From positions 581,501-645,500 of the forward strand of contig NZ_CP043639.1 in NCBI RefSeq assembly GCF_014217605.1: a stretch of DNA of 64,000 bases, written 5' to 3'. Below, piece after piece: positions 16,593-24,821 of this stretch. The position numbers and the translations under genes are program-made. The number at the start of each line of letters is the position of its first letter. Within the stretch, counting starts at the first letter, position 1. The notes beneath the pieces were generated by a model. That model was not told the origin of the DNA, did not search any database, and worked only from the letters and a program-made list of their open reading frames with translations. The DNA is from Sphingomonas sp. NBWT7 (GTDB lineage: Bacteria > Pseudomonadota > Alphaproteobacteria > Sphingomonadales > Sphingomonadaceae).

Positions 16593-17663
16593 TCAATCGG
16601 CGTCGTGCGCGTCCTCCTGGCGCTTCAACCGGCGCTCGAGCACGCCGATCCGGCGATTCATTGCGATGATCAGGTCAAGCAGCGGCGCGATCGCGGCCGC
16701 CGGCGCCGGGGTGACAGCATCCGGCGCTGGTCCCGTCTGTGGTGGGACGAGTTGCAGCCCGAAGTCGTTCGCCAGCGCGGCATTGGTATCGGCGAACGAG
16801 GCGACAAAGCGCGACCATTCCGCGCCCCGCGGCAGCGTCGATCGTGGGTCGACGTCGCGATAGCGGCGCGTGGCGACCTTGTTGTCGCTTAGCGCGCGCT
16901 GCAGCGGATCGGGCAGCGCTTCGCCGTCAGCCTGCCCCTGATAGAGCCGGAACAGCGTCATCAGGGCTGGATCGGGCGTCTCATAGTGCCGCGTCGCGTC
17001 GCCACCCTGCGGCACGCTGCCGAGACCGGTGACGGCCAGGAAGTCAGCGACGACATCGGGCGTTTGATCGTAGGAGCGCAGGTGAAGGCGCTCGGCCCCG
17101 ATAGCACGCAGCCATGCTTCGATGACGGCGCGATAACCGCCGCCGCGCGCCTCCGCCAGCGGCAGCCACTCGGCGAACGCGCGGAGCGGGCCCGGGTAGG
17201 TCTTGTGCTTGACGCCCCATTGCAGATACGCCGACACGAGCCAGCTTGCCTGGTGGCGAAAATAGAGGATCACCTCGGCATCGCAGACTGGCCGAAGCCG
17301 CTCAACGACCCGCCCGACGACGCCTGCGTGGCGGGCGAGCGCAATCTGGCTCCAGATGAACGTCTGAACGCCGGGCCGCGCTTCGATCTTCTCCTGCAGC
17401 AAGCTGACCAGCCGATCCTCGATCGCAGCGTCGCGGGACAATGCATCCTCCAGCGCTGCGGACGAAGCGAAGTCGTGCGGCGACGCTGCGCCGCGCTCGA
17501 GAAACATGCCCAGGTACGCCGCGCCGTGATCCCGCAACGCTGCCGAATTCTCACGGCAGTATTTTTGGATCGCCGACGAGCCGGACTTGCCGAGCCCGGC
17601 GTGGATTACCAGCCGCCTGCGCGGAGGCGGGGCTGTGCTGCTGAGGCCCGGTTCTGCCGTCAT
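16593..17663 (-). CDS. Sulfotransferase-like P-loop protein
   Basis: The 356-aa protein starts with a P-loop-like LVIHAGLGKSGSSAIQKYCR (about 19-38), which resembles the 5'-phosphosulfate loop of sulfotransferases (consensus H-x-G-x-x-K-[ST]-G-[ST]-[ST]). A later FRHQASWLVSAYLQW resembles the 3'-phosphate-binding region. A C-terminal coiled coil (RRIGVLERRLKRQED) follows a Pro/Ala linker. Bacterial relatives are often found with cell-surface polysaccharides, and the acceptor here is unknown. The ATG at 17663 (MTAEPG) is preferred over an upstream alternative. Confidence 0.65.
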   Translation of the reverse strand: MTAEPGLSSTAPPPRRRLVIHAGLGKSGSSAIQKYCRENSAALRDHGAAYLGMFLERGAASPHDFASSAALEDALSRDAAIEDRLVSLLQEKIEARPGVQTFIWSQIALARHAGVVGRVVERLRPVCDAEVILYFRHQASWLVSAYLQWGVKHKTYPGPLRAFAEWLPLAEARGGGYRAVIEAWLRAIGAERLHLRSYDQTPDVVADFLAVTGLGSVPQGGDATRHYETPDPALMTLFRLYQGQADGEALPDPLQRALSDNKVATRRYRDVDPRSTLPRGAEWSRFVASFADTNAALANDFGLQLVPPQTGPAPDAVTPAPAAAIAPLLDLIIAMNRRIGVLERRLKRQEDAHDAD

Positions 17664-17769
17664 GCGTGCCTTGTAGAGGCGCGAACCCGCCAAAGGGAAG
17701 TTCTGCGGGGTCGTTGGGCGCTAAGCGCAGGAAACCGACCCTACGTGCACCGAAGCGTCGTTGAAGAAC

Positions 17770-17817
17770 AAATCTACGTGACGGCTAGGTCACGTCAAGG
17801 CGGCGAAAAGCCGTCAC
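17770..17817 (-). terminator. Likely terminator of tRNA-Tyr
   Basis: GTGACGGCT and AGCCGTCAC (17778-17786 and 17809-17817) are perfect inverted repeats, about 40 bases downstream of the tRNA-Tyr gene. On the minus strand the stem is followed by the moderately T-rich GTAGATTTGTT. Confidence 0.5.
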
Positions 17818-17858
17818 AGGTTCGACGCTATCACGCTGATCCCACCGCGCGGGGAAGG

Positions 17859-17944
17859 TGGTGGAAGGGACTGGATTCGAACCAGTGTACACTTGCGTGG
17901 GCAGATTTACAGTCTGCTGCCTTTAACCACTCGGCCACCCTTCC
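17859..17944 (-). tRNA. tRNA-Tyr (anticodon GUA)
   Basis: This is an 86-base class II tRNA on the minus strand. It starts GGAAGGGTGGCCGAGTGG, has anticodon loop ACTGTAAAT, a long variable arm (CCCACGCAAGTGTACA), T-loop GGTTCGAATCC, acceptor CCCTTCC, discriminator A and encoded CCA. Confidence 0.96.
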
Positions 17945-18148
17945 ACAGGGCCGCTTCTGGAAGCGAGGGGGCCCAATGCCGAAGCCGGCGGCGCGTGTCA
18001 ACGCGCTGTTGACGATCGCGATCGCGGTTGCGCGCACTGCGTGCCACGCATAGCAGCGCAGCGACGATTTCGTCGCAGAGGTTTCGATGCAGACACATCC
18101 GCAGAAGGTCCGATCCACCAGCCCCGCAGCGCCCATAGGGCGACGCTG

Positions 18149-18892
18149 ATGGCGGGGCGTGGGCATCGACCGAGCAAGGCATCGGCGGGACGTCCCCGTT
18201 TCTGGGGACGGCACGCGGTGACGGCGGCGCTCGCCAATCCCGCACGTGTGGTGCGCAAATTGTGGGGCACGCGCGAGGCGTTGGCGGGCCTTTCGCTGCC
18301 GCCGATCCTACCCGTCGTCTACGCCGAGGCGCCCGATCTCGGGCGGATGGTGCCGGCGGATGCGCCGCATCAGGGGCTCGTGATCGAGGTCGATCCGCTT
18401 GAGGAGATCTGGCTGGGCGACCTGCTCGAACAGGGGCGTGACGATCGTCGGCCGCTGGTGGTGCTCGATCAGGTGACCGATCCGCACAATGTCGGCGCCG
18501 TGTTGCGCTCCGCGGCGGCGTTCGACGCGCTCGGCATCGTCACGCAGGATCGTCACGCGCCGCCCGAATCGGGGGCGCTGGCGCGCGCTGCGTCGGGCGC
18601 GCTTGAGACGGTGCCGTGGGTGCGCGTGGTGAACCTCGCGCGGGCGCTCGACGAAATATCGGAGGCGGACTTCTGGCGCATCGGCCTGACGGGCCATGCC
18701 GACCAGACGCTGGGCGCAGTGATGGGCGAGGCGAAGGTCGCGATCGTGCTTGGCGCGGAAGGCGAGGGGATGCGCCAGAATACCGAGGCGCATTGCGACC
18801 AGCTGGCGAAGCTGCCGATCAGCGAGAAGGTCGAGAGCCTCAACGTCTCCAACGCCGCGGCGATCGCGCTCTACGCTGCGACCACCCGATAG
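18149..18892 (+). CDS. rlmB: 23S rRNA 2'-O-methyltransferase RlmB (SpoU/TrmH family)
   Basis: The 247-aa knotted methyltransferase is predicted to methylate the ribose of G2251 in the 23S P-loop. A substrate-binding N-domain (FWGRHAVTAALANPARVV) precedes the SPOUT domain. That domain has motif 1 LDQVTDPHNVGAVLRSAAAF, motif 2 IVLGAEGEGM and motif 3 LPISEKVESLNVSNAAAIAL. The ATG at 18149 fits homologues, and the longer upstream frame is rejected. RlmB is preferred over TrmH by the presence of the N-domain. Confidence 0.92.
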   Translation: MAGRGHRPSKASAGRPRFWGRHAVTAALANPARVVRKLWGTREALAGLSLPPILPVVYAEAPDLGRMVPADAPHQGLVIEVDPLEEIWLGDLLEQGRDDRRPLVVLDQVTDPHNVGAVLRSAAAFDALGIVTQDRHAPPESGALARAASGALETVPWVRVVNLARALDEISEADFWRIGLTGHADQTLGAVMGEAKVAIVLGAEGEGMRQNTEAHCDQLAKLPISEKVESLNVSNAAAIALYAATTR

Positions 18893-18931
18893 GCGTGCGG
18901 CTCCCCGGTGTGTGGCAGGGGAGCCGACCGA

Positions 18932-19249
18932 TCAATCCTCTTCGGCGATCCGCACCCGCAGGCCGTCGAGTGACGCGTCGAAGGGTACCTGACACGACAA
19001 GCGCGAATATTCGTCGCGACTGCTCGACGAATCGAGCAGATCGTTCTCGTCCTCGCTGATCGGCGACAGCTTGTCGGCGAAGGCGGGATCGACGTGTATG
19101 TGGCACGTCGCGCAGCTGCAGCAGCCGCCGCACAGTGCCAGGATCTCGTCGATCCCGGCATCGCGAATGACTTCCATCACCGACAGGCCCGCCTCGCCGG
19201 TGATCTCGCGTTCTTCCCCGTCGCGCAGCGTGACGATAAGCTTGGGCAT
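18932..19249 (-). CDS. 2Fe-2S ferredoxin (adrenodoxin type)
   Basis: The 105-aa electron carrier has the vertebrate-type [2Fe-2S] pattern. Three cysteines lie in [15 protein letters not shown] (Cys-x5-Cys-x2-Cys spacing) and a fourth in SCQVPF. Acidic helices ([12 protein letters not shown]) form the partner-binding face. Such ferredoxins serve cytochrome P450s or Fe-S assembly. The ATG at 19249 ([13 protein letters not shown]) has a GAGAGGATC site upstream. It is divergent from the glycosylase gene. Confidence 0.93.
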   Translation of the reverse strand: MPKLIVTLRDGEEREITGEAGLSVMEVIRDAGIDEILALCGGCCSCATCHIHVDPAFADKLSPISEDENDLLDSSSSRDEYSRLSCQVPFDASLDGLRVRIAEED

Positions 19250-19303
19250 GATGATCCTCTCGCAGATTCGCTCGCCCAATGCCTACGTTCGCGGCGTGTC
19301 GCA

Positions 19304-19933
19304 ATGGGGCTGAGCGAGGCGCAACTGCGCGCCGACCTCGACGCGCTTGCCGCGATCGAGCCGCTGTTCGGCGAAGCGGTGCAGCGCGTCGGCTACCCGC
19401 CGACCCGCATCCGTGCGCGCGGCTATGCGACGCTGCTGCGCACGATCGTCGGCCAGCAAGTAAGCGTCAAGGCGGCCGATTCGATGTGGCGCAAGCTCGA
19501 CGCGGCGTTGGGCGACGCCGGGGAACCGACGCGCGTGCTCCAGGCAAGCGACGAGGAACTTCGTGCAGCCGGAATGTCGCGGCAGAAAGCCGGCTATGCG
19601 CGCAGCCTAGCGGAAGAGGTGACCAGCGGCCGTCTCGATTTCGACGGTTTGCCGGACGACGACGAACAGGCGATCGCCAACCTGGTTCGCGTCAAGGGCA
19701 TCGGGCGGTGGTCGGCAGAGGTCTATCTGCTATTCGCGGAAGGGCGGGGGGATATCTGGCCAGCGGGCGACCTAGCGGTGCAGATCGAAGTCGGCCGCAT
19801 CCTCGGCCTCGAAGCGCGACCGAGCGAGAAGCTGACGCGCGAGCTAGGCGAACGCTGGCGGCCGTATCGCGGCGCGGCGGCGATCTTCACGTGGCACCAT
19901 TATGGTGCCGGGGCGGACGCCGCGCCGGTGTGA
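19304..19933 (+). CDS. DNA-3-methyladenine glycosylase II (AlkA-like, HhH-GPD)
   Basis: The 209-aa base-excision repair enzyme has an HhH-GPD core. The helix LLRTIVGQQVSVKAADS and the hairpin VRVKGIGRWSAEVYLLFAEG lead to the catalytic Asp in the GD segment of IWPAGDLAVQ. It has no AlkA N-terminal domain or Ada regulator domain, which matches the short bacterial form. It should remove alkylated purines. The ATG at 19304 is the family start. Confidence 0.9.
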   Translation: MGLSEAQLRADLDALAAIEPLFGEAVQRVGYPPTRIRARGYATLLRTIVGQQVSVKAADSMWRKLDAALGDAGEPTRVLQASDEELRAAGMSRQKAGYARSLAEEVTSGRLDFDGLPDDDEQAIANLVRVKGIGRWSAEVYLLFAEGRGDIWPAGDLAVQIEVGRILGLEARPSEKLTRELGERWRPYRGAAAIFTWHHYGAGADAAPV

Positions 19934-19977
19934 CGCACCGGCCGGTCGGCGTGCCCCTAACCAGCGGCTGGGCTCCC

Positions 19978-20394
19978 TTAGCGCGCCGGCTTCCAGGTCT
20001 GCGTCTGGCACAGGAAGGCGATGCAGCCCTTCACCTTGAGCGTGCCATTCGCTTCGCGCGAGACGATCGACTTGTAGCTCTTGCCCGTACGCGGGTCGTA
20101 GATGCGGCCGCGCCAGTCGCTGCCCGAATCGCTGAAATCGGACAGGATCGGCAGGCCGACGATCGGCCGCGAGCGCAGCTTGGCGTCAGGATTGTTGACG
20201 TCGGTCGTCGGCGCGCCGGGACGTGCCTTCAGCACCGTCTGAATGCGCCCGCAGGTCGCCCCGCCACACGGCCCGACGAGCACCACCGCGCTGCCGTCCT
20301 CCGTCAGCCATCGCCCCGCGATCGGCTGGGCGGCCTGTGCCGTGCCGGCGATGGTCAGGGCGAACAGGGCGGCAGCGGCGCGAGCGATGATCAT
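19978..20394 (-). CDS. DUF2147 exported protein
   Basis: The 138-aa protein has a clear signal peptide (MIIARAAAALFALTIAGTAQA, cut near 21). The DUF2147 fold follows: PIAGRWLTEDGSAVVLV, a Cys-bearing GPCGGATCGRI, then WRGRIYDPRTGKSYKS and VKGCIAFLCQTQTW. DUF2147 proteins are secreted beta-rich proteins of unknown function. It is divergent from the Nramp gene. Confidence 0.88.
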   Translation of the reverse strand: MIIARAAAALFALTIAGTAQAAQPIAGRWLTEDGSAVVLVGPCGGATCGRIQTVLKARPGAPTTDVNNPDAKLRSRPIVGLPILSDFSDSGSDWRGRIYDPRTGKSYKSIVSREANGTLKVKGCIAFLCQTQTWKPAR

Positions 20395-20494
20395 GGGCGC
20401 TTCTGTAGGGGAGGATAGGTCGCGCGGGCAATGGAGGATTGCCGAGGAGGATCGGCCGGGAACCATCGTCTCGAACGGCTGCCTCAACGAAATG

Positions 20495-20508
20495 CTGATG
20501 CCCATCAG
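20495..20508. promoter_or_regulatory. Short palindrome upstream of mntH
   Basis: CTGATG-CC-CATCAG lies in the divergent region, 57 bases before the mntH start. It could be an operator for a metal regulator, but it does not clearly match a known Fur/Mur or MntR box. Confidence 0.25.
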
Positions 20509-20565
20509 TATGGCGGGGCGCGGCAATGGTTGAAAGCGCCCGCATCGTCCCGCATGGCGGGGCGG

Positions 20566-21879
20566 ATGAGCACGCCCGCGCCCAACCTCATGCGATCCCT
20601 GCCGGAAGTACACGGGTCGATCCGCGTGCCCGAAGGGGCGGGGTTCTGGCGGCGGCTGCTGGCCTTCGCCGGGCCGGGTTGGCTGATCGCGGTCGGCTAT
20701 ATGGACCCGGGGAACTGGGCGACCGACATCGCCGGTGGTTCGGCGTTCGGCTACACGCTTTTGTCGGTCGTGCTGCTGTCGAACCTGATGGCGATCGTGC
20801 TGCAATCGCTTTCGGCGCGGCTGGGCATCGGCGCGGGGATCGATCTCGCACAGGCGTGCCGGCGACACTATTCCAAACCGGTCGCGCTTGTCCTGTGGGT
20901 GCTGTGCGAGGTGGCGATCATCGCGTGCGACCTTGCGGAGGTGCTGGGCACTGCGATCGCGTTGAAGCTGCTGTTCGGCCTGCCGCTGATCGCGGGCGTC
21001 TGCGTCACCGCGCTCGACGTGTTCCTGATCCTCGCGCTGCAGCGATACGGCTTTCGGCGGCTGGAAGCATTCGTCGCGGCGCTGCTGGTGGTGATCGCCG
21101 CCTGCTTCGCGCTCGAACTGTTCTGGGCGGGGCCGGACTGGTCGGCGGCCGCCGCGGGGCTGGTGCCGTCGGCGCAGATCGTGACCAACCCGGCGATGCT
21201 GTATATCGCGATCGGTATCCTGGGCGCGACGGTGATGCCGCATAATCTGTACCTGCATTCCGCCATCGTGCAGACCCGTGCGGTCAGCGCTGGCATCGCG
21301 ACCAAGCGCGACGCGCTGAAGATGGCGACGATCGATTCGACCGTAAGTCTTGGTCTCGCGTTCTTCATCAACGCCGCGATCCTGGTGCTCGCCGCCGCGA
21401 CCTTCCACGTCGCCGGGCGGACCGAGATCGCGGATATCGAGGACGCGCATCGGCTGCTCGCGCCAATGCTGGGCGTGGGTGCAGCGAGCGCGGTATTCGC
21501 GATCGCGCTACTGGCAAGCGGGCAGAATTCCACCGTCACCGGCACGCTCGCCGGCCAGATCGTAATGGAGGGGTTCCTCGAACTGCGGCTGCCGATGTGG
21601 CTGCGACGACTGATCACGCGCGGCCTCGCGATCGTCCCGGCGGTGATTGGCGTCGCGCTCGCGGGCGACAGCGGCGCAACGCAGCTCCTCGTGCTGAGCC
21701 AGGTAGTGCTCAGCCTTCAGCTGCCGTTCGCCGTGCTGCCACTCGTCGCCTTTACCGCCAATCGGCGAATGATGGGGGAAATGGCCGCGCCGCGCTGGCT
21801 TGCCGCGCTCGCCTGGGCGATCGCGGCGGTGATCCTGACCCTGAACGGCTGGATGCTGTGGGGGCTGATCGCGGGTTAG
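20566..21879 (+). CDS. mntH: Nramp divalent metal (Mn2+) transporter, MntH family
   Basis: The protein has about 437 aa and 11 membrane segments. It imports Mn2+ (and Fe2+) with protons. Segment 1 carries [15 protein letters not shown] with the Asp-Pro-Gly-Asn metal site. Segment 6 carries the family motif [19 protein letters not shown] with Met-Pro-His. [21 protein letters not shown] is the conserved loop segment. The ATG at 20566 (MSTPAPN) or 20554 (MAGRMSTP) both fit. Confidence 0.95.
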   Translation: MSTPAPNLMRSLPEVHGSIRVPEGAGFWRRLLAFAGPGWLIAVGYMDPGNWATDIAGGSAFGYTLLSVVLLSNLMAIVLQSLSARLGIGAGIDLAQACRRHYSKPVALVLWVLCEVAIIACDLAEVLGTAIALKLLFGLPLIAGVCVTALDVFLILALQRYGFRRLEAFVAALLVVIAACFALELFWAGPDWSAAAAGLVPSAQIVTNPAMLYIAIGILGATVMPHNLYLHSAIVQTRAVSAGIATKRDALKMATIDSTVSLGLAFFINAAILVLAAATFHVAGRTEIADIEDAHRLLAPMLGVGAASAVFAIALLASGQNSTVTGTLAGQIVMEGFLELRLPMWLRRLITRGLAIVPAVIGVALAGDSGATQLLVLSQVVLSLQLPFAVLPLVAFTANRRMMGEMAAPRWLAALAWAIAAVILTLNGWMLWGLIAG

Positions 21880-22655
21880 GCGATCAGCCGTTCGCGCAGC
21901 GCCGCCCGGCGTTGTGCGTCGACGCCGAGTATTGCCTCCGCATAAGCTTCGGTCGAGCCGAACCGATCGTTGATCGACCTGGTGGCGGTGTGCAGATACC
22001 CCGCGTCGACCCCCATCAGCGCGACGATCGCGTCGTCGGTGATCTGCGCACCGTAGCGCTCGCGGATCGACCCGCCCGCGGCCGCGATGCGTTTCTGCGG
22101 ATCGCCCGCGGTATTGGTGAGGAGGTAATCTGCCATCACATCGTCCTCGTGGACGCCGAGCAGCCGGTGAAGCACCGCGACGGCGAGCCCGGTGCGATCC
22201 TTGCCTGCGAGGCAGTGCAGCAGGCTGGCGCCGTCGCGCGTCGCGAGCGCCTCGAAATACAGCGTCAGCGATCGGACGAGCACGTCGCGGAACGGCATGT
22301 TGACGTAGAGCTTGGTCATTGCCGCGCGCGCCTCATCCGCCGTGGTGATGCCGCGGCCGGCTTCCTCGTGCGGGGCGAGCTCGGAACCTGCCGTCTCGCC
22401 CGGCGCGAAAAGCACCAGCCCATCGAAACCATCGTGGCGCAGGCACGGCATCATCTGCCGCTCGCTATCGCCGCGCAGATCGATCACCGTCCGGATGCCG
22501 AGTTCCGACACCGACGAAAGATCCGCCGGCGTCGCGCCGCCGTGCTGGCCCGAGCGCCAGAGCACCCCCTGCTTGAGCCGGCCGTCGCGCGCAGCATAGC
22601 CGCCGTAGTCGCGAAAATTGTGGATGCCTTCGAAGGCGCGGACACGATCGTTCAT
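21876..22655 (-). CDS. Tyrosine/serine protein phosphatase family protein
   Basis: The 259-aa dual-specificity-like phosphatase of the Y_phosphatase3 type has the catalytic loop [10 protein letters not shown], with Cys148 and Arg154 (C-x5-R). An opening [27 protein letters not shown] is typical of the family. Relatives dephosphorylate protein or phosphoinositide substrates. The ATG at 22655 ([10 protein letters not shown]) is chosen over a TTG at 22673. Its stop overlaps the mntH stop by 4 bases (convergent). Confidence 0.87.
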   Translation of the reverse strand: MNDRVRAFEGIHNFRDYGGYAARDGRLKQGVLWRSGQHGGATPADLSSVSELGIRTVIDLRGDSERQMMPCLRHDGFDGLVLFAPGETAGSELAPHEEAGRGITTADEARAAMTKLYVNMPFRDVLVRSLTLYFEALATRDGASLLHCLAGKDRTGLAVAVLHRLLGVHEDDVMADYLLTNTAGDPQKRIAAAGGSIRERYGAQITDDAIVALMGVDAGYLHTATRSINDRFGSTEAYAEAILGVDAQRRAALRERLIA

Positions 22656-22710
22656 GCGCGGCTGATTAGCCAATCCATATGACGATGTCGCGTCGATTAA
22701 GCGATCGGGC

Positions 22711-23424
22711 TTAGTTGTCGCCGTCCTTGTACTTCATCTCGAGGAACCGGCCGCGCGTCTCGAGCGAATCGAGGTCGCCGCGCGCGAGTTCCTCGCTCAT
22801 CTGCCCGATCTCGCGCTCGATCAGCTCCAGCCCTTCGACGAGCTGTCGATCGGGCGTTTTGCCGTTGCGCTCGGTGCCGCGCAGCGCGGCGGGTACGCGC
22901 TGATAATCGCGGACGAATTCGGGCAGCTGTTCGCCGACCAGGCGGCGAATGTCCGCGCCGGCGGGCGTGTCGTCGCCGACCGACTGCAACTGCTTGCCAA
23001 GCGTGTCGAGGCGCAGCCCGATACGGTCGGCCACCTGCACCGCCGGCGCGGGCAGGGCTGGGCGCTGCGCGTCGAGCCAGCGCGTCGTCTGCAGCGGCAG
23101 CGTTTTCAGGTCGCTGCGCGCAAGCTTCTCCTGCGCGACGGGGCGGGGACCGGGGGCAAAGGCGATCGCGATCGTCACTGCCAGCATCACCATCAGCACT
23201 GCGAGCGCGCCGAAGATGCCGAGCGGCACGACGGCGAGCCCGATCACCATCGCGGCAACGAGGACCGCTGCATTGGCGGCACCAATCGCCGCGAGCCGCT
23301 TGCCGACGCTGCGCTGCGCCCGCGGGCGACGCGTCGGCGCTACACCCTCGAAGGATTGCAGTCGGACGCGATCGAGCGCGCCCCGTGCGCTCGCCAGCGC
23401 CTGATCGGTATCGTGCGAGGTCAC
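22711..23424 (-). CDS. XpaC-like membrane protein paired with TelA
   Basis: The 237-aa protein has a basic N-terminus, two adjacent membrane segments (about 44-67 and 70-92) and a cytoplasmic helical C-terminal half (LPEFVRDYQRVP ... ELIEREIGQMSEELARGDLD). This matches the 5-bromo-4-chloroindolyl phosphate hydrolysis (XpaC) type proteins usually found next to TelA. The GTG start shares GTGA with the telA stop, so the two are co-translated. The molecular function is unknown. Confidence 0.65.
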   Translation of the reverse strand: MTSHDTDQALASARGALDRVRLQSFEGVAPTRRPRAQRSVGKRLAAIGAANAAVLVAAMVIGLAVVPLGIFGALAVLMVMLAVTIAIAFAPGPRPVAQEKLARSDLKTLPLQTTRWLDAQRPALPAPAVQVADRIGLRLDTLGKQLQSVGDDTPAGADIRRLVGEQLPEFVRDYQRVPAALRGTERNGKTPDRQLVEGLELIEREIGQMSEELARGDLDSLETRGRFLEMKYKDGDN

Positions 23425-24632
23425 AGCGACTCCAGCTTGAACGTCTCGGGCGCGGAGCCGATGCGGTTCTGCGCGGCGCCTTCGGCACGCGCGATATAAC
23501 CGCGCGACTTCTCGACCTCGGTCGATAGCGTCGTCACCGTCGTCTTCATCGAATCGAGCGCCTTGAGCTTGAACGTGTCGATCGCGTCCATCGTCTCGTA
23601 GATGTTCTGGAACGCACGCTGCAGCGTCTCGACCGGGATCGCGGAGCTCGCCGCCTGCTCGTGGATGCGCGCGGTATTCTCGCGCAGCAGCTTACCCGTC
23701 GAATCGATGATGTTGGCGGTGGTCGTGTTGAGCTGCGTGATCTGTTCGAGCACCAGCCTCTGATTGGTCATCGCCTGCGCGACGGTGACCGCGGTGCGCA
23801 GCGCGGCCACTGTGGTGGTCGAAGCGCGATCGACGCCCTTGATCAGCTCGACGTTGTTCTTCTTGACCAGATCGAGCGCGAGATAGCCCTGCACCGTTAC
23901 CGCCATCTGCGTCAGCAGATCCTGCGTCCGCTGACGGGCGTAGAACAGCGCGCCCTCGCGGATCGCCTTGGCCTTCGTCGGATCGGTCGCATCGAGATCG
24001 TTCGCCTTGTTTTCGAGCTTGCTGTCGAGCATCCGCGACATCTGGATCATCTGTTCGAGCTTGCCCATCGCCGCCCACAGATTGGCGCGCTCGGTATCGA
24101 TCGACGCATTGTCCATCAGGAGCTCGTCCTTGCCCGACGCGAGGCTCTTCAAGATCGAGGCGATGTGCGTCTGGCTCGACTTGTAGCTGTCGAAATAGTT
24201 GCGCGCCTTGTTACCGAACGGAATAAGGCCGAACAGTTTCTGCGGCGCGGTCAGGTTGCCCTTCTTCCCCGGATCGAGATCCTCGACCACGCGGCGCAGC
24301 TGCGCCAGATCCTTGCCGACGCCGGTCTCCTGATCCATCGCGCGCACCGGGCGATCGAGGAAGCGGTTCGACTGACCAGCAGCATCGCGGATCTCCTTCG
24401 CGCCCATATTGGTGATAGCATCGACGACTTTGCCGAATTCCGGGCTGTTCGCATCGCGCTCGACGAGCTGCTGCACGGCATAATCCGCGCGCTCCTCGAG
24501 CTTCGATTTGGTGCCCTCGTCCACGGGCACGAGACCGGCGGCGCGCTCGGCGGTGACGCTGGGCACCGGATCGGGCGGGGTCAGCTTCAGCGCCGGTTCC
24601 GTGGCCGTGATCGTGTCGGGTGTCGTCGCCAT
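23421..24632 (-). CDS. TelA/KlaA family (toxic anion resistance) protein
   Basis: The 403-aa helical protein of the TelA family is cytosolic, without membrane segments. It has the family stretches IPFGNKARNYFDSYKSSQTH, ERANLWAAMGKLEQMIQM and ANIIDSTGKLLRENTARIHE. TelA-like proteins are linked to tellurite, envelope-stress and bacteriocin tolerance, with unknown mechanism. The ATG at 24632 has a strong GGAGGATATTG ribosome site. It forms an operon with the XpaC-like gene. Confidence 0.9.
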   Translation of the reverse strand: MATTPDTITATEPALKLTPPDPVPSVTAERAAGLVPVDEGTKSKLEERADYAVQQLVERDANSPEFGKVVDAITNMGAKEIRDAAGQSNRFLDRPVRAMDQETGVGKDLAQLRRVVEDLDPGKKGNLTAPQKLFGLIPFGNKARNYFDSYKSSQTHIASILKSLASGKDELLMDNASIDTERANLWAAMGKLEQMIQMSRMLDSKLENKANDLDATDPTKAKAIREGALFYARQRTQDLLTQMAVTVQGYLALDLVKKNNVELIKGVDRASTTTVAALRTAVTVAQAMTNQRLVLEQITQLNTTTANIIDSTGKLLRENTARIHEQAASSAIPVETLQRAFQNIYETMDAIDTFKLKALDSMKTTVTTLSTEVEKSRGYIARAEGAAQNRIGSAPETFKLESL

Positions 24633-24821
24633 CAATATCCTCCAGCGTCTGCGCCACGATGGCGGCAGACGGTGCGCCATTCAAGTGTATCAGCGATATA
24701 ATACGCTTCTGCGGTGGTGCAAAGTGCGGCGGCGCGCTGCCTACCGGCTCTAGCCGCAGCGCAGCAAATAGGCTAACGGCGCGCAAACGCCGCGAGGACC
24801 GCGGCCATTCCAGGAACTCCG

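Noticed and set aside
23661..24701. 346-codon plus-strand frame opposite telA
   Set aside because: Antisense shadow. The TelA protein on the minus strand has family motifs and a strong ribosome site.
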